Notes: generated by a model from the letters alone, not told the origin. A stretch of DNA of 64,000 nucleotides from Stutzerimonas balearica DSM 6083 (GCF_000818015.1 NZ_CP007511.1:2552501-2616500), one strand, 5' to 3'; shown: positions 1-9,897, numbered from the stretch's first letter. Numbers and translations are program-made.

Positions 1-29
1 CCCGGGAGAACCAGAATCTGCTTGCTCAT
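1..29 (-). CDS. leuB: leuB 5' end, 3-isopropylmalate dehydrogenase (partial)
   Basis: Only the first nine or ten codons are inside the window; the gene runs off the left edge. The minus strand reads MSKQILVLPG from an ATG at 29, which is the typical LeuB N-terminus, and AGAGGA lies a few bases upstream as ribosome binding site. LeuB oxidises and decarboxylates 3-isopropylmalate, the step after LeuCD, and it follows leuD on the same strand. The identification rests on a short peptide plus context. Confidence 0.8.
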
Positions 30-47
30 CACATTCCTCTATCTTTC

Positions 48-81
48 GTAGGGTGGATAACGGCCCTCGGCCCTAACCACC
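48..81. repeat. REP-like imperfect inverted repeat, copy 1
   Basis: The leuD-leuB gap holds an imperfect inverted repeat beginning GTAGGGTGGATAACGGC and closing CCACCGG (GGTGG at 52-56 pairs with CCACC at 77-81, plus an inner GGCC pair). It shares its start and end with the element at 46694-46724, so both probably belong to one dispersed extragenic palindrome family. In an operon gap it may act as an mRNA stabiliser or attenuator; that is inference. Confidence 0.5.
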
Positions 82-135
82 GGAATCCTCTGATGGAAAA
101 CACTGCGCAGCTTTCCATCCTGCCGACACGCTCGC

Positions 136-783
136 TTACTTGATCGCGCCGAACAGCCAGGGGCTGCTGTGCTGATGCCGGCTTTCGAACGCCTTGATCG
201 CGTCCGCGTCCTGCAGCGTCAGGCCGATGTCATCCAGGCCGTTGAGCAGGCAGTGTTTGCGGAACGCATCGATCTCGAAGCGATACTGCACGCCATCGGG
301 GCGCGTCACGGTCTGCGCCGCGAGATCAACGGTCAGCTGGTAACCCTCGGCGGCCTCGGCCTGCTCGAACAGCGCGTCGACCTCCTCTTCCTTCAGCACG
401 ATCGGCAACAGGCCGTTCTTGAAGCTGTTGTTGAAGAAGATGTCGGCGAAGCTCGGGGCGATGATCGCGCGAAAGCCATACTCGTCCAGCGCCCAGGGCG
501 CATGCTCGCGGGAGGAACCGCAGCCGAAGTTCTCGCGCGCCAGCAGCACACTGGCACCCTGGTAGCGTGGCTGATTGAGCACGAAGTCCTTGTTCAGCGG
601 GCGCTGCGAGCAGTCCTGGCCGGGCATGCCCTCGTCCAGGTAGCGCCACTCATCGAACAGGTTCGGGCCGAAGCCGGTGCGCTTGATGGACTTCAGAAAC
701 TGCTTGGGGATGATCTGGTCGGTGTCGACGTTGGCGCGATCGAGCGGGCAGACCAGGCCGGTGTGTTGGGTAAAGGCTTTCAT
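136..783 (-). CDS. leuD: 3-isopropylmalate dehydratase small subunit LeuD
   Basis: This 215-residue protein is the swivel subunit of isopropylmalate isomerase, which with LeuC converts 2- to 3-isopropylmalate in leucine synthesis. Family marks are the start [20 protein letters not shown], the DQIIPKQFL segment and the substrate-contacting stretch [14 protein letters not shown]. The length is normal. It follows leuC after 11 bases, so the two are co-transcribed. Ahead of leuB there is a 106-base gap; the methyltransferase-like gene that I recall sitting there in P. aeruginosa is absent. Confidence 0.97.
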   Translation of the reverse strand: MKAFTQHTGLVCPLDRANVDTDQIIPKQFLKSIKRTGFGPNLFDEWRYLDEGMPGQDCSQRPLNKDFVLNQPRYQGASVLLARENFGCGSSREHAPWALDEYGFRAIIAPSFADIFFNNSFKNGLLPIVLKEEEVDALFEQAEAAEGYQLTVDLAAQTVTRPDGVQYRFEIDAFRKHCLLNGLDDIGLTLQDADAIKAFESRHQHSSPWLFGAIK

Positions 784-794
784 GTCTCGTCTCC

Positions 795-2219
795 TCAGGC
801 CTGGATCAGCTCGCGTACATCGATGAAGTGGCCGGTCACCGCGGCAGCCGCGGCCATCGCCGGGCTGACCAGATGAGTCCGCCCGCCAGCGCCCTGGCGG
901 CCTTCAAAATTGCGGTTGGACGTGGACGCGCAGTGCTCGCCGTTACCCAGCTTGTCCGGGTTCATCGCCAGGCACATGGAGCAACCCGGCTCGCGCCATT
1001 CGAAGCCAGCCTCGATGAAGATGCGGTCCAGCCCTTCCTGCTCGGCCTGCTGCTTGACCAGGCCAGAGCCCGGTACCACCAGCGCCTGCTTGACGTTGGC
1101 CGCGACCTTGCGGCCCTTGGCGACTTCGGCGGCGGCACGCAGATCCTCGATACGCGAGTTGGTGCACGAGCCGATGAACACGCGATCCAGCTTGATCTCG
1201 GTGATCGGCTGGTTGGCCTGCAGCCCCATGTACTTGAGCGCGCGCTCGATCGAGCCACGCTTGACCGGATCGACTTCGGCGGCCGGGTCCGGCACGCGCT
1301 GGTCGACGGCCAGAACCATTTCCGGCGAGGTTCCCCAGGAAACCTGCGGCTTGATCTCTTCGGCCTTCAACTCGACCACCGCGTCGAACTGCGCATCGGC
1401 ATCGGAAACCAGATCGCGCCACTGCGCCACGGCCTGCTCCCACTGCGCACCCTTAGGCGCGTAGGGGCGCCCCTCGACGTAGGCGATGGTCTTCTCGTCG
1501 ACCGCCACCATGCCGACCCGCGCACCGGCCTCGATCGACATGTTGCAGATCGTCATGCGGCCTTCCATGGACAGCTCGCGGATGGCACTGCCGGCGAATT
1601 CCATCGCGTAGCCGGTGCCGCCGGCGGTGCCGATCTTGCCGATCACCGCCAGCACGATGTCCTTGGCGGTCACGCCGAACGGCAGTTGGCCTTCGACACG
1701 CACCTGCATGTTCTTCATCTTCTTGGCGATCAGGCACTGGGTGGCCAGCACGTGCTCGACCTCCGAGGTGCCGATGCCGTGAGCCAGTGCACCAAAGGCG
1801 CCGTGGGTCGAGGTGTGCGAGTCGCCGCAGACCACCGTCATGCCCGGCAGGGTTGCGCCCTGCTCCGGGCCAATCACGTGGACGATGCCCTGACGAACAT
1901 CGTTCATCTTGAATTCGAGGATGCCGAAGTCGTCGCAGTTCTCATCCAGCGTCTGCACCTGGATGCGCGAGGTTTCGTCGGCAATGGCATCGACGCCCGC
2001 CTTGCGGTCCGGCGTGGTCGGCACGTTATGGTCGACGGTGGCGATGTTGGCGTCGATGCGCCAGGGCTTGCGCTCGGCCAGGCGCAGGCCTTCGAACGCC
2101 TGCGGCGAAGTCACTTCGTGCAGGATGTGGCGGTCGATGTAGATCAACGACGAACCATCATCGCGGCGCTTGACCTCATGCATTTCCCAGAGCTTGTCGT
2201 ACAGCGTCTTGCCGGCCAT
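795..2219 (-). CDS. leuC: 3-isopropylmalate dehydratase large subunit LeuC
   Basis: The 474-residue aconitase-family subunit carries the 4Fe-4S cluster of isopropylmalate isomerase. The three cluster ligands are visible: Cys352 in FIGSCTNSR, and Cys413 and Cys416 in [27 protein letters not shown] near residue 130 is the aconitase signature. The N-terminus [14 protein letters not shown] is typical, so the start is secure. It is the first gene of the leuC-leuD-leuB unit, read away from a divergent LysR gene. Confidence 0.98.
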   Translation of the reverse strand: MAGKTLYDKLWEMHEVKRRDDGSSLIYIDRHILHEVTSPQAFEGLRLAERKPWRIDANIATVDHNVPTTPDRKAGVDAIADETSRIQVQTLDENCDDFGILEFKMNDVRQGIVHVIGPEQGATLPGMTVVCGDSHTSTHGAFGALAHGIGTSEVEHVLATQCLIAKKMKNMQVRVEGQLPFGVTAKDIVLAVIGKIGTAGGTGYAMEFAGSAIRELSMEGRMTICNMSIEAGARVGMVAVDEKTIAYVEGRPYAPKGAQWEQAVAQWRDLVSDADAQFDAVVELKAEEIKPQVSWGTSPEMVLAVDQRVPDPAAEVDPVKRGSIERALKYMGLQANQPITEIKLDRVFIGSCTNSRIEDLRAAAEVAKGRKVAANVKQALVVPGSGLVKQQAEQEGLDRIFIEAGFEWREPGCSMCLAMNPDKLGNGEHCASTSNRNFEGRQGAGGRTHLVSPAMAAAAAVTGHFIDVRELIQA

Positions 2220-2328
2220 CGGACTTTCCTCATCTAGGTGCTACGCGGGGCTGATGCCCTTGCTTTATGTGGGCAAATGCTAGGGGCTTGCACTCAATTA
2301 CTCAAATTCATATTTTTCATCCAATGGA

Positions 2329-2341
2329 TTCCATTAAGGAA
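2329..2341. promoter_or_regulatory. Inverted repeat in the leuC-lysR intergenic region, possible LysR operator
   Basis: The 153-base gap between leuC and the divergent LysR gene contains an AT-rich stretch with the inverted repeat TTCCATTAAGGAA (TTCC-N5-GGAA), overlapping a near-palindrome ATGGATTCCAT. LysR proteins commonly bind short dyads between themselves and a divergent target, so this is a reasonable operator candidate. No experimental consensus for this regulator is known to me. Confidence 0.35.
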
Positions 2342-2372
2342 TCGAAACCAACCTCGACCTTTGGGCGCGCGC

Positions 2373-3272
2373 ATGGATCTTGCCAACCTCAACGCTTTTA
2401 TCGCCGTTGCCGAAACCGGTGGTTTCTCGCTGGCGGCCGACCGGCTGCACCTGACCCAACCGGCGATCAGCAAACGCATCGCCGCACTGGAGCAACAGCT
2501 GGACGTGCGCCTGTTCGATCGTCTCGGTCGCGAGATCGGGCTGACCGAGGCCGGTCGCGCACTGCTGCCGCGTGCCTATCAGATCCTCAACGTACTGGAC
2601 GATACCCGCCGCGCCTTGACCAACCTCAACGGCGAAGTCGGCGGTCGCCTTTGCCTGGCGACCAGCCACCACATCGGCCTGCATCGCCTGCCGCCGCTGC
2701 TGCGCTCGTTCACGCGCCAGTATCCGGACGTGACGCTGGACATACGCTTTCTGGATTCGGAGGTCGCCTACGAAGAAGTGCTGCACGGCCGCGCGGAGCT
2801 GGCCGTCATCACCCTGGCGCCGCATACCAGCGAGCCGATCCGCGCGACGCCGGTGTGGGACGACCCGCTCGAATTCGTCGTGGCCCCGGAGCATCCTCTG
2901 GCCAGCAAGATGGGCGTTTCGCTGGCGGACGTGGCCGGCTATCCGGCGGTCTTCCCGGGCGGCAACACCTTCACCCATCACATCGCCCAGCGGCTGTTCG
3001 AGCGCGAAGGCCTGGCGCCAAACATCGCCATGAGCACCAACTACATGGAAACGATCAAGATGATGGTCTCCATCGGCATCGCCTGGAGCGTGCTGCCGCG
3101 CACCATGCTCGACGCCCAGGTGGTGAGCCTGCCGCTACCCGGTGTCAGACTGTCACGCCAGCTCGGCTACATTCGGCACAGCGAGCGGACGCTATCCAAT
3201 GCCGCGATGGCCTTCATGGCGCTGCTCGATGAAGATCGCCGCAGCTTGCACCCCAAAGCAGGCAAGCGCTAA
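2373..3272 (+). CDS. LysR-family transcriptional regulator divergent from leuC
   Basis: The 299-residue regulator has a classic LysR N-terminal winged helix (MDLANLNAFIAVAETGGFSL, then LHLTQPAISKRIAALEQQL) followed by a substrate-binding co-inducer domain. I place the start at 2373 because this is the usual LysR N-terminus; the frame is open further upstream, but that would extend into the promoter. P. aeruginosa has a LysR gene (PA3122) in the same position beside leuC, so control of leuCDB is a reasonable inference. The ligand is unknown. Confidence 0.93.
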   Translation: MDLANLNAFIAVAETGGFSLAADRLHLTQPAISKRIAALEQQLDVRLFDRLGREIGLTEAGRALLPRAYQILNVLDDTRRALTNLNGEVGGRLCLATSHHIGLHRLPPLLRSFTRQYPDVTLDIRFLDSEVAYEEVLHGRAELAVITLAPHTSEPIRATPVWDDPLEFVVAPEHPLASKMGVSLADVAGYPAVFPGGNTFTHHIAQRLFEREGLAPNIAMSTNYMETIKMMVSIGIAWSVLPRTMLDAQVVSLPLPGVRLSRQLGYIRHSERTLSNAAMAFMALLDEDRRSLHPKAGKR

Positions 3273-3304
3273 CGTCCGGGCATAACAAGAAAGCGAAGTA
3301 CGCC

Positions 3305-6250
3305 ATGAGCGAAGATTTCCCCGCCTCATCCGGTCTAGCAGGGCAAGCGAACGACACCCCTCCTCGCCCGCGCATTCACGCCTATATTCCCGCGCAGCAT
3401 GAACAACCCTGGCATGACACCTCCTATCTGCTCTCGGTGCTCAGCGAGGCGCATTTCGGCGTCTGGTCCTGGGAGTTGCGCAGTGGTCGAGTCCTCTGGT
3501 CGCGGCAGGCTCAGGCTTTGTTCGGCGTGGATCTCGATGCAATGGCCGACCAGCACGCGGACTACATCGACCTGGTACTGCGCGAAGACCGCAGAACGGT
3601 CGCCGCGGCGTTCGAGTCTGCGGTGCGCAACGCCGATGAGCACCTGCGCCTGGAACACCGGGTGCAGGGCGCGGATGGCGCGCCGCGCTGGCTGGAGATC
3701 ACCGGCCAGCGGCATCAGACACCGCACGGCCCCGTCTACATCGGCGTCATCCGGGACAACACCGAGCAGCACCGCCAGGCCGAGGCGCTTCTGGAAAGCC
3801 AGGAGCGCCTGGAACTGGCCCTCGAATCGGTCCGGCTCGGCACCTGGGACTGGCACATCCCAAGCAACATGCTCTACGCCTCGGCGCGCGCTTCCGACCT
3901 GCAAGGGGTGGTGAGCGGTCCGTATCACGGGCCCTTTGGCGATTTTTTCGCCTGCGTTCCGGAAGAAGACCGGCACAAGATGCGCCGCGCGTACCAGGAC
4001 CTCGTCGCCGGGCTGCGGCAGGAGTACCAGGTGGTCTACCGCGCCACCGGCGAGGACGGCCAGACGCGCCATCTGGAAAGCACCGCCAAGCTGTATCGCG
4101 ACGAACAGGGCCAGCCGCTGCGCATGGCTGGCATCATCATGGACATCACCGAGCGGGTACAGCGCGAGCAGCGCCTGACTGCCTCCGAGGAAAAGTTCGC
4201 CACGCTGTTCCAGGCCAGCCCCGATCCGATCTGCCTGACCCTGATCCGCGACGGCAACTTTCTCGAGATCAATCCGAGTTTCACCCGAACCTTCGGCTGG
4301 CAGGCAAGCGAGATCGTCGGTCGAAATGCGCCGGAGGTCGGTTTCTGGGTCGATGAAGGGCGGCGCGCCGAGCTCTATGACCAACTGCGCGAACAGCACG
4401 GCCTGGACAACGCCGAGGCGCAGTTCCATACCCGTGACGGCCGCATCGTGACCTGTGTCGTCTCCTCGCGTTTCATCCGGATCGATCGCCGGCTGAGCAT
4501 CATCACCACCTTTCGCGACATCAGCAAACGGCAGCAAGCCGAGGCCGCGCTGCGCGCCAGCGAGGCCAAGTTCGCCAAGGCGTTTCGCTCGAGCCAGGAC
4601 GCCATCACCATCAGCGAGCGTGACAGCGGGCGTTTCATCGAGGTCAACGATGGCTTCTACCGCCTGACCGGCTACCGACCGGAGGAAGTCATCGGGCGCA
4701 CCGCGGCAGACTTGCGGCTCTGGCCCGGGCCGCAGCGTGAAATCCTGCTCGAACGCATACGTCAGGACGGCCGCGTGACCAACATGGAGCTGCTCGGCCT
4801 GGATCGCAGCGGGCAGAGCAAGAGCATCGCGGTGTCGGCCGAACCCATCGAACTCAACGGCCAACAGTGCCTGCTGCTAACCGCGCGCGACGTCAGCCAG
4901 CTCAAGGCCGCGCAGGCGCAGGTGCTGCACATGGCCTACCACGATCCGCTGACGAACCTGCCCAACCGCACCCTGTTGATGGACCGCCTGAGCCAGCAGG
5001 GCGCGCTGCTCAAGCGTCACGACATGCGTGGCGCCCTGCTGTTCCTGGATCTCGACCACTTCAAGCACATCAACGATTCGCTCGGCCATCCGGTGGGTGA
5101 CGCGGTACTGAAGATGATCACGGCCCGTCTGGAGGCCAGCGTGCGCCAGGAGGACACCGTCGCGCGCCTGGGTGGCGACGAGTTCGTGGTGCTGCTCACC
5201 GGTCTCTCCGGCAAGCGTTCGGAGGTCACGCGCCAGGTCAGGATGGTCGCCGAGAAACTGCGCCAGGTTCTGGCCGAGCCGATGCTCTTCGATGGTCACC
5301 ACCTGCGCGTGACGCCCAGCATCGGCATCGCCCTGATCCCGGATCATGGCGACTCGCCGGCCGACCTGCTCAAGCGCGCGGACATTGCTCTCTATCGGGC
5401 CAAGGACGCCGGCCGTAACGCGATCCAGATCTTTCGCAAGACGATGCAGGACGCCGCCAGCAACCGTTTGCGGCTCGAACAGGAGCTGCGTCAGGCGCTG
5501 CTGCGTGGCGAATTCGAGCTGCATCTGCAGCCACAGGTAGATGCGCAAAGCGGCGGCATCATCGGCGCCGAGGCACTGCTGCGCTGGCGCCACCCGCAGC
5601 TCCGCATGCAGTCGCCGCAGTCGTTCATCGCCGTGCTGGAGGAAAGCGGGCTGATCATCGAAGTGGGCGCCTGGGTCATCGAGGAGGCCTGCCGCATCGT
5701 CGCCGCCTTGCGCGACGAGCGGCTGGTCACCGCCGAGGCGTTCAGCCTGTGCATCAACATCAGCCCGCGGCAGTTCCGCCAGACCGATTTCGTCGAGCGC
5801 GTGGTGCGTGCGCTCGAGCACAGCGACCTGCCGAGGCAGATGATCACGCTGGAAATCACCGAGAGCATCGTCATCCAGAACCTGGACGACACCATCGCCA
5901 AGATGCGGCGGCTACGCCAGCTGGGGGTGGGCTTCGCCATGGACGACTTCGGCACGGGCTACTCTTCGCTCACCTACCTCAAGCGCCTGCCGGTGGACGT
6001 GCTGAAGATCGACCAGTCGTTCGTCAGAGACGCGCTAGCAGATGGCAACGATGCGGAGATCATTCGCGCAATCGTCAGCATGGCGGACAGCCTGGGGCTT
6101 TCGGTGGTGGCCGAAGGCGTGGAGCTTCCGGCCCAGCTGGAAATGCTGCAGCGCCAGGGCTGCAACCGCTACCAGGGCTACCTGTTCAGCCCGCCGGTAC
6201 CGGTCGCGCAGTTCCAGCAGCTGCTCCTGGGTGACCGCCGGAACGAATAA
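3305..6250 (+). CDS. Four-PAS GGDEF-EAL cyclic-di-GMP protein
   Basis: This 981-residue protein has about four tandem PAS/PAC sensor domains (roughly residues 40-160, 165-295, 295-415 and 415-540), then a GGDEF domain and an EAL domain. The cyclase motif is intact (RLGGDEF, GGDEF at 623-627) with an RQED inhibitory site five residues before it. The phosphodiesterase motif is intact (GAEALLRW, EAL at 756-758; DDFGTGYSSL further on). Both activities are therefore possible. There is no signal peptide or membrane segment, so it is a cytoplasmic sensor. It begins 32 bases after the LysR gene. Confidence 0.96.
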   Translation: MSEDFPASSGLAGQANDTPPRPRIHAYIPAQHEQPWHDTSYLLSVLSEAHFGVWSWELRSGRVLWSRQAQALFGVDLDAMADQHADYIDLVLREDRRTVAAAFESAVRNADEHLRLEHRVQGADGAPRWLEITGQRHQTPHGPVYIGVIRDNTEQHRQAEALLESQERLELALESVRLGTWDWHIPSNMLYASARASDLQGVVSGPYHGPFGDFFACVPEEDRHKMRRAYQDLVAGLRQEYQVVYRATGEDGQTRHLESTAKLYRDEQGQPLRMAGIIMDITERVQREQRLTASEEKFATLFQASPDPICLTLIRDGNFLEINPSFTRTFGWQASEIVGRNAPEVGFWVDEGRRAELYDQLREQHGLDNAEAQFHTRDGRIVTCVVSSRFIRIDRRLSIITTFRDISKRQQAEAALRASEAKFAKAFRSSQDAITISERDSGRFIEVNDGFYRLTGYRPEEVIGRTAADLRLWPGPQREILLERIRQDGRVTNMELLGLDRSGQSKSIAVSAEPIELNGQQCLLLTARDVSQLKAAQAQVLHMAYHDPLTNLPNRTLLMDRLSQQGALLKRHDMRGALLFLDLDHFKHINDSLGHPVGDAVLKMITARLEASVRQEDTVARLGGDEFVVLLTGLSGKRSEVTRQVRMVAEKLRQVLAEPMLFDGHHLRVTPSIGIALIPDHGDSPADLLKRADIALYRAKDAGRNAIQIFRKTMQDAASNRLRLEQELRQALLRGEFELHLQPQVDAQSGGIIGAEALLRWRHPQLRMQSPQSFIAVLEESGLIIEVGAWVIEEACRIVAALRDERLVTAEAFSLCINISPRQFRQTDFVERVVRALEHSDLPRQMITLEITESIVIQNLDDTIAKMRRLRQLGVGFAMDDFGTGYSSLTYLKRLPVDVLKIDQSFVRDALADGNDAEIIRAIVSMADSLGLSVVAEGVELPAQLEMLQRQGCNRYQGYLFSPPVPVAQFQQLLLGDRRNE

Positions 6251-6272
6251 GGGTGCCCGAGGCACCCTTATT
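6246..6272. terminator. Bidirectional intrinsic terminator
   Basis: A perfect 12-base inverted repeat, AATAAGGGTGCC / GGCACCCTTATT around a CGA loop, overlaps the stop codon of the GGDEF-EAL gene and precedes the 3' end of the convergent hsp20 gene. A/T runs flank both sides, so it can terminate in both directions. Confidence 0.85.
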
Positions 6273-6290
6273 CAGCTTCGCCTGGAGCGA

Positions 6291-6734
6291 TCAGCCCTCC
6301 AGCGCGGGCCGGTCAGCATTGATCGGAATGCGCTTGGGCTTGGCTTCCTCCGGAACGACGCGCACCAGATCGATATTGAGCAGGCCGTTGCTCAGCGCGG
6401 CATTGCGCACTTCGATGTGGTCGGCCAGGCGGAACGACAGCTTGAAGGCACGCTGCGCGATGCCCTGATGCAGATAGGTGACGTTGTCGTCGTCCTTTTC
6501 ACGCTTGCCGCCGGCAATGGTCAGCACGCTACGCTCGACCTGCAGTTCGAGGTCGGCCTCGTTGAAGCCGGCTGCCGCCACTACGATGCGATAGTGGTCG
6601 TCGCCGTGCTTTTCGACGTTGTAGGGCGGGTAGGAGCTGCCGGTCTCGTTGCGCAAGGCCGATTCGAACAGATCGTTGAAGCGGTCGAAACCAACGGACT
6701 GACGGAACAACGGAGCCATGGAAAAGCTGGTCAT
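6291..6734 (-). CDS. ibpA: Small heat-shock protein, Hsp20/IbpA family
   Basis: The 147-residue alpha-crystallin chaperone binds unfolding proteins and holds them for refolding. The N-terminus (FSMAPLFRQSVGFDRFNDLF) and the core (YPPYNVEKHGDDHYRIVVA, LTIAGGKRE, YLHQGIAQRAFKLSF) are typical of proteobacterial IbpA. Its 5' region carries a sigma-32 type promoter and a ROSE-like hairpin over the ribosome binding site, as expected for ibpA. It is a single gene between a terminator and a divergent SDR gene. Confidence 0.95.
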   Translation of the reverse strand: MTSFSMAPLFRQSVGFDRFNDLFESALRNETGSSYPPYNVEKHGDDHYRIVVAAAGFNEADLELQVERSVLTIAGGKREKDDDNVTYLHQGIAQRAFKLSFRLADHIEVRNAALSNGLLNIDLVRVVPEEAKPKRIPINADRPALEG

Positions 6735-6740
6735 GATCGT

Positions 6741-6759
6741 ATCTCCTGAATTTCAGCGA
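6741..6759 (-). promoter_or_regulatory. ROSE-like RNA thermometer hairpin over the hsp20 ribosome binding site
   Basis: On the transcribed strand the sequence is TCGCTGAAATTCAGGAGAT, ending six bases before the hsp20 ATG. The TCGCT block faces AGGAGA, the arrangement of the UYGCU anti-Shine-Dalgarno hairpin that defines ROSE thermometers. ROSE elements are documented for ibpA in enterobacteria and pseudomonads. The upstream leader (to about 6797) can form at least one more GC-rich stem. Confidence 0.75.
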
Positions 6760-6797
6760 GTGATTGGCGGGACCCGACTTCGGCATCCCACGCGACT

Positions 6798-6827
6798 CTA
6801 GATAGGAACCACCAGACAGATTTCAAG
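6798..6827 (-). promoter_or_regulatory. Sigma-32 heat-shock promoter of hsp20
   Basis: The minus strand shows CTTGAAA (-35), a 14-base spacer and CCTATCTAG (-10). This closely fits the sigma-32 consensus CTTGAAA / CCCCATNT. It sits about 65 bases before the start codon and leaves room for the thermometer leader. Confidence 0.8.
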
Positions 6828-6860
6828 GGCGCATCGAACAACCATTCATCGGAGGACGAA

Positions 6861-7607
6861 ATGGACAAGGTCATGCTCATCACCGGTGCCAGCCGCGGGA
6901 TCGGCGCCGCCACCGCCCAACTGGCAGCCCGTCGCGGCTATGCGGTGTGCCTGAACTATCGGCAACGCGCCGACGCGGCCGAACAGCTGGCGCAGCGGAT
7001 TCGCCAGGCCGGTGGCCGAGCGATCACGCTCGCAGCCGATGTGGCCGACGAAAAACAGGTTGCCGCCCTGTTCGCGGCGATCGACCGCGAGTTCGGCCGC
7101 CTCGACGTGCTGGTCAACAACGCCGGCATGCTCGAGCGCCAGATGCGTCTCGAGGAGATGGATGCCGCGCGCCTGCAACGCGTGTTCGCCACCAACGTGC
7201 AGGGCAGCTTTCTCTGCGCACGCGAGGCGATCAAGCGCATGTCGACCGCCCACGGCGGGCGCGGCGGCGCGATCGTCAACCTGTCATCGGTGGCGGCTCG
7301 CCTCGGCGCGCCGAACGAGTACATCGACTACGCCGCCGCCAAGGCCGCCATCGATGCCATGACCATCGGCCTGGCCAAGGAGGTGGCCGCCGAGGGCATT
7401 CGGGTCAATGCCGTGCGCCCCGGCGTCGTCTATACGGACATCCATGCCAGTGGCGGTGAGCCGGATCGGGTCGAGCGGGTGCGTGCCAGCGTGCCGATGG
7501 CACGGGGCGGCCAGCCCGAGGAAATTGCCGAAGCCGTGCTCTGGCTCGCCAGCGACCAGGCCAGCTACACCAGCGGCGCGCTGCTGGATGTCGCCGGTGG
7601 GCGCTAG
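6861..7607 (+). CDS. SDR-family NAD(P)-dependent oxidoreductase
   Basis: This is a 248-residue classical short-chain dehydrogenase. It has the cofactor motif TGASRGIG (8-15), the NNAG motif (86-89), and the catalytic set Ser142/143, Tyr157 and Lys161 in YAAAK. It ends with the typical ASYTSGALLDVAGG. The substrate cannot be read from the sequence; glucose-1-dehydrogenase-like or FabG-like sugar or alcohol oxidoreductases are the nearest types. It is divergent from hsp20 and stands alone. GGAGGA precedes the ATG. Confidence 0.92.
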   Translation: MDKVMLITGASRGIGAATAQLAARRGYAVCLNYRQRADAAEQLAQRIRQAGGRAITLAADVADEKQVAALFAAIDREFGRLDVLVNNAGMLERQMRLEEMDAARLQRVFATNVQGSFLCAREAIKRMSTAHGGRGGAIVNLSSVAARLGAPNEYIDYAAAKAAIDAMTIGLAKEVAAEGIRVNAVRPGVVYTDIHASGGEPDRVERVRASVPMARGGQPEEIAEAVLWLASDQASYTSGALLDVAGGR

Positions 7608-7616
7608 CTCGCCCGG

Positions 7617-8597
7617 TCAGGCCAGCGCCTGCTCCGGCGCGTGCGCCATGGAGTCGCCGGCACCGAGCAGCCGATCGATACGCTGGCAGTCGTTTTCGCG
7701 GCGGATCTCGGCGAACAGCGCCACGGCCTCCGGATAGCTGCGGGTCAACATCGCCAGCCACTGCTTGAGACGCCCCGGCGCATAGCGCGGCGCCAGCTTG
7801 CGCCGCGCCTGTTGCCAAAAATCGGCGAGCAGCGGAAACAACGCCTGCCAGGTCATCTCGCTCACTGCCTCGCCGGCACGCATGGCGGCGATCTGCCGGG
7901 CCAGATCAGGGCGCGACACCAGCCCGCGACCGAGCATGACGTCATCCACGCCACTGATCTCGCGACAACGCTGCCAGTCGGCCAGGGTCCAGATCTCGCC
8001 ATTGGCCAGCACCGGCACCTGCACCACCTCGGCTACCCTGGCGACCCATTCCCAATGCGCCGGCGGCTTGTAGCCATCGACCTTGGTTCGCGCATGCACT
8101 ACCAACTGCGCAGCACCGCCGTCGGCCAGCGCGCGCGCGCAATCCAGCGCACCGTCCGGGCTGTCGTAGCCCAGGCGCATCTTGGCGGTCACCGGGATCG
8201 AGGCCGGCACGGCGCGCCGCACCTCGCGGACGATCGCATGCAGCAGCTCCGGCTCACGAAGCAGGACCGCCCCGCCTCGCGACTTGTTGACGGTCTTGGC
8301 CGGGCAGCCAAAGTTCAGGTCGATGACCGGCGCCCCCAGGGTGCAGGCCAGGGCAGCGTTATCGGCCAGGCATGCCGGGTCCGAGCCCAGCAACTGCAGG
8401 CGCATCGGCGTACCCGAGCGCGTCATCGAGCCGTCGGCCAGCTCCGGCGCAAGCTTGTGGAAGCTGCTCTCGGGTAGCAGACGGTCGCAGACACGGATGA
8501 ATTCGGTGACGCACCAGTCCAGCCCACCGACGCGCGTCAGCACGTCGCGCATGATCTCGTCGACAAGACCTTCCATTGGCGCCAGGGCGATCTGCAT
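7617..8597 (-). CDS. dusC: tRNA-dihydrouridine(16) synthase DusC
   Basis: The 326-residue flavoenzyme reduces uridine to dihydrouridine in tRNA, position 16 for the DusC subfamily. The N-terminus [20 protein letters not shown], the Cys98 motif [17 protein letters not shown], and the FMN-site segments KMRLGY and VLANGEIW identify the family. DusC rather than DusA or DusB is suggested by the APMEGL start and the length. It converges with the SDR gene, with only nine bases between the stop codons. Confidence 0.93.
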   Translation of the reverse strand: MQIALAPMEGLVDEIMRDVLTRVGGLDWCVTEFIRVCDRLLPESSFHKLAPELADGSMTRSGTPMRLQLLGSDPACLADNAALACTLGAPVIDLNFGCPAKTVNKSRGGAVLLREPELLHAIVREVRRAVPASIPVTAKMRLGYDSPDGALDCARALADGGAAQLVVHARTKVDGYKPPAHWEWVARVAEVVQVPVLANGEIWTLADWQRCREISGVDDVMLGRGLVSRPDLARQIAAMRAGEAVSEMTWQALFPLLADFWQQARRKLAPRYAPGRLKQWLAMLTRSYPEAVALFAEIRRENDCQRIDRLLGAGDSMAHAPEQALA

Positions 8598-8665
8598 GAA
8601 ATCTCAAGCCAGCATCAGAAAAGGGCCGGCATTGTAAGGATTCGCCCGACGCTCGTGCACCCTGC

Positions 8666-8992
8666 TCAGGGGCGCCGATCGTCACCCAGGTGTGGCCGCC
8701 GGCGATGTTCCATGTCGGTCTCGTTGCCACCGTGCCCCGGATCATCGATCGAGGTCGACGCCGCTCGCCGTTTCTCGTCGTCGTCTCGCGCGTCGCGCTC
8801 ATCGGGCATCGATTGGCGCTCCAGCCGCTCGATGCCTTCGCCCGCGCCCATCGAGCCGTTGCCGGCGGCCCGGTCTACCGGCGCTCCCCGCATGCTCTGC
8901 GCGAGCAAGCCATTGGCCGGGGCGGCCTGCGCATAGCCGATGGCGCCTGTCATCAGCGTGCAGACCAGCAGCCCGATTAGAGAAGTCTTCAT
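8666..8992 (-). CDS. Small secreted charged protein of unknown function
   Basis: The 108-residue product begins with a clear signal peptide (MKTSLIGLLVCTLMTGAIG, cleavage expected after AQA). A hydrophilic, low-complexity region rich in Asp, Glu, Arg and Gly follows. I choose the ATG at 8992 because AGGAGG lies just upstream and the signal peptide starts there. I recognise no domain. It is a monocistronic gene between dusC and the initiator tRNA region. Confidence 0.6.
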   Translation of the reverse strand: MKTSLIGLLVCTLMTGAIGYAQAAPANGLLAQSMRGAPVDRAAGNGSMGAGEGIERLERQSMPDERDARDDDEKRRAASTSIDDPGHGGNETDMEHRRRPHLGDDRRP

Positions 8993-9151
8993 GCGTGCCT
9001 CCTGTCGATACGCCCTGCCCTTTGGGCAATGGCGCCGCAATGAAAGTGGCACGGTGCGCGCCGCTTTACGACCGATGGCAAGCTGAACCGTCTCGCTCGG
9101 CAGGGGTCCATTTCCCAGGGACGATGGAATGGCTCAATGGAGGCGAGAAGC

Positions 9152-9460
<309 letters not shown>

Positions 9461-9470
9461 GTTTCACGAA

Positions 9471-9497
9471 GGGCCGCTCGAAATAGCGGCCCTTTTT
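9471..9497 (+). terminator. Intrinsic terminator after tRNA-fMet copy 1
   Basis: GGGCCGCT and AGCGGCCC pair around a six-base loop and are followed by TTTTTC, ten bases after the tRNA CCA end. Confidence 0.9.
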
Positions 9498-9546
9498 CAT
9501 TTCTGCCTAAGTGACTGAGGCAAAATGAGTTTTTCGCACAGGATGG

Positions 9547-9574
9547 TTGACAGCAGCCTTCGAGGCTGTAGAAT
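9547..9574 (+). promoter_or_regulatory. Sigma-70 promoter of the second initiator tRNA gene
   Basis: A consensus TTGACA (9547-9552) and TAGAAT (9569-9574) with a 16-base spacer lie 13 bases before the second tRNA. This is a better match than the promoter of copy 1. Confidence 0.85.
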
Positions 9575-9587
9575 GCCGCCCCACAGA

Positions 9588-9664
<77 letters not shown>

Positions 9665-9670
9665 AATACG

Positions 9671-9700
9671 AAAAAGGCCACTCGATCGAGTGGCCTTTTT
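9671..9700 (+). terminator. Intrinsic terminator after tRNA-fMet copy 2
   Basis: A perfect 15-base palindrome, AAAAAGGCCACTCGA and its complement, ends in a run of six T. It can work in both directions. Confidence 0.9.
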
Positions 9701-9867
9701 TCGTTTCGGCTCGCTACGGCTCCCCCTCTCTCGCCGCTCCATCAGCCGGTTCGCCGGCAGGTGCGACATGCTGCCCTAGATCATTCGATCTATTACTTAT
9801 CAATCAATACGTTACAAACGCTAAACGGGCTCTTTGCACTGCCGCGACAATTTTTTGCGCTTCATTG

Positions 9868-9897
9868 TTGACTTTCGTCACATTTTGCAAGATACCT
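9868..9897 (+). promoter_or_regulatory. Candidate sigma-70 promoter of the polysaccharide operon
   Basis: TTGACT (9868-9873) and ATACCT (9892-9897) are 18 bases apart in AT-rich DNA. The -10 box is imperfect, so the exact start point is uncertain. Confidence 0.45.
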
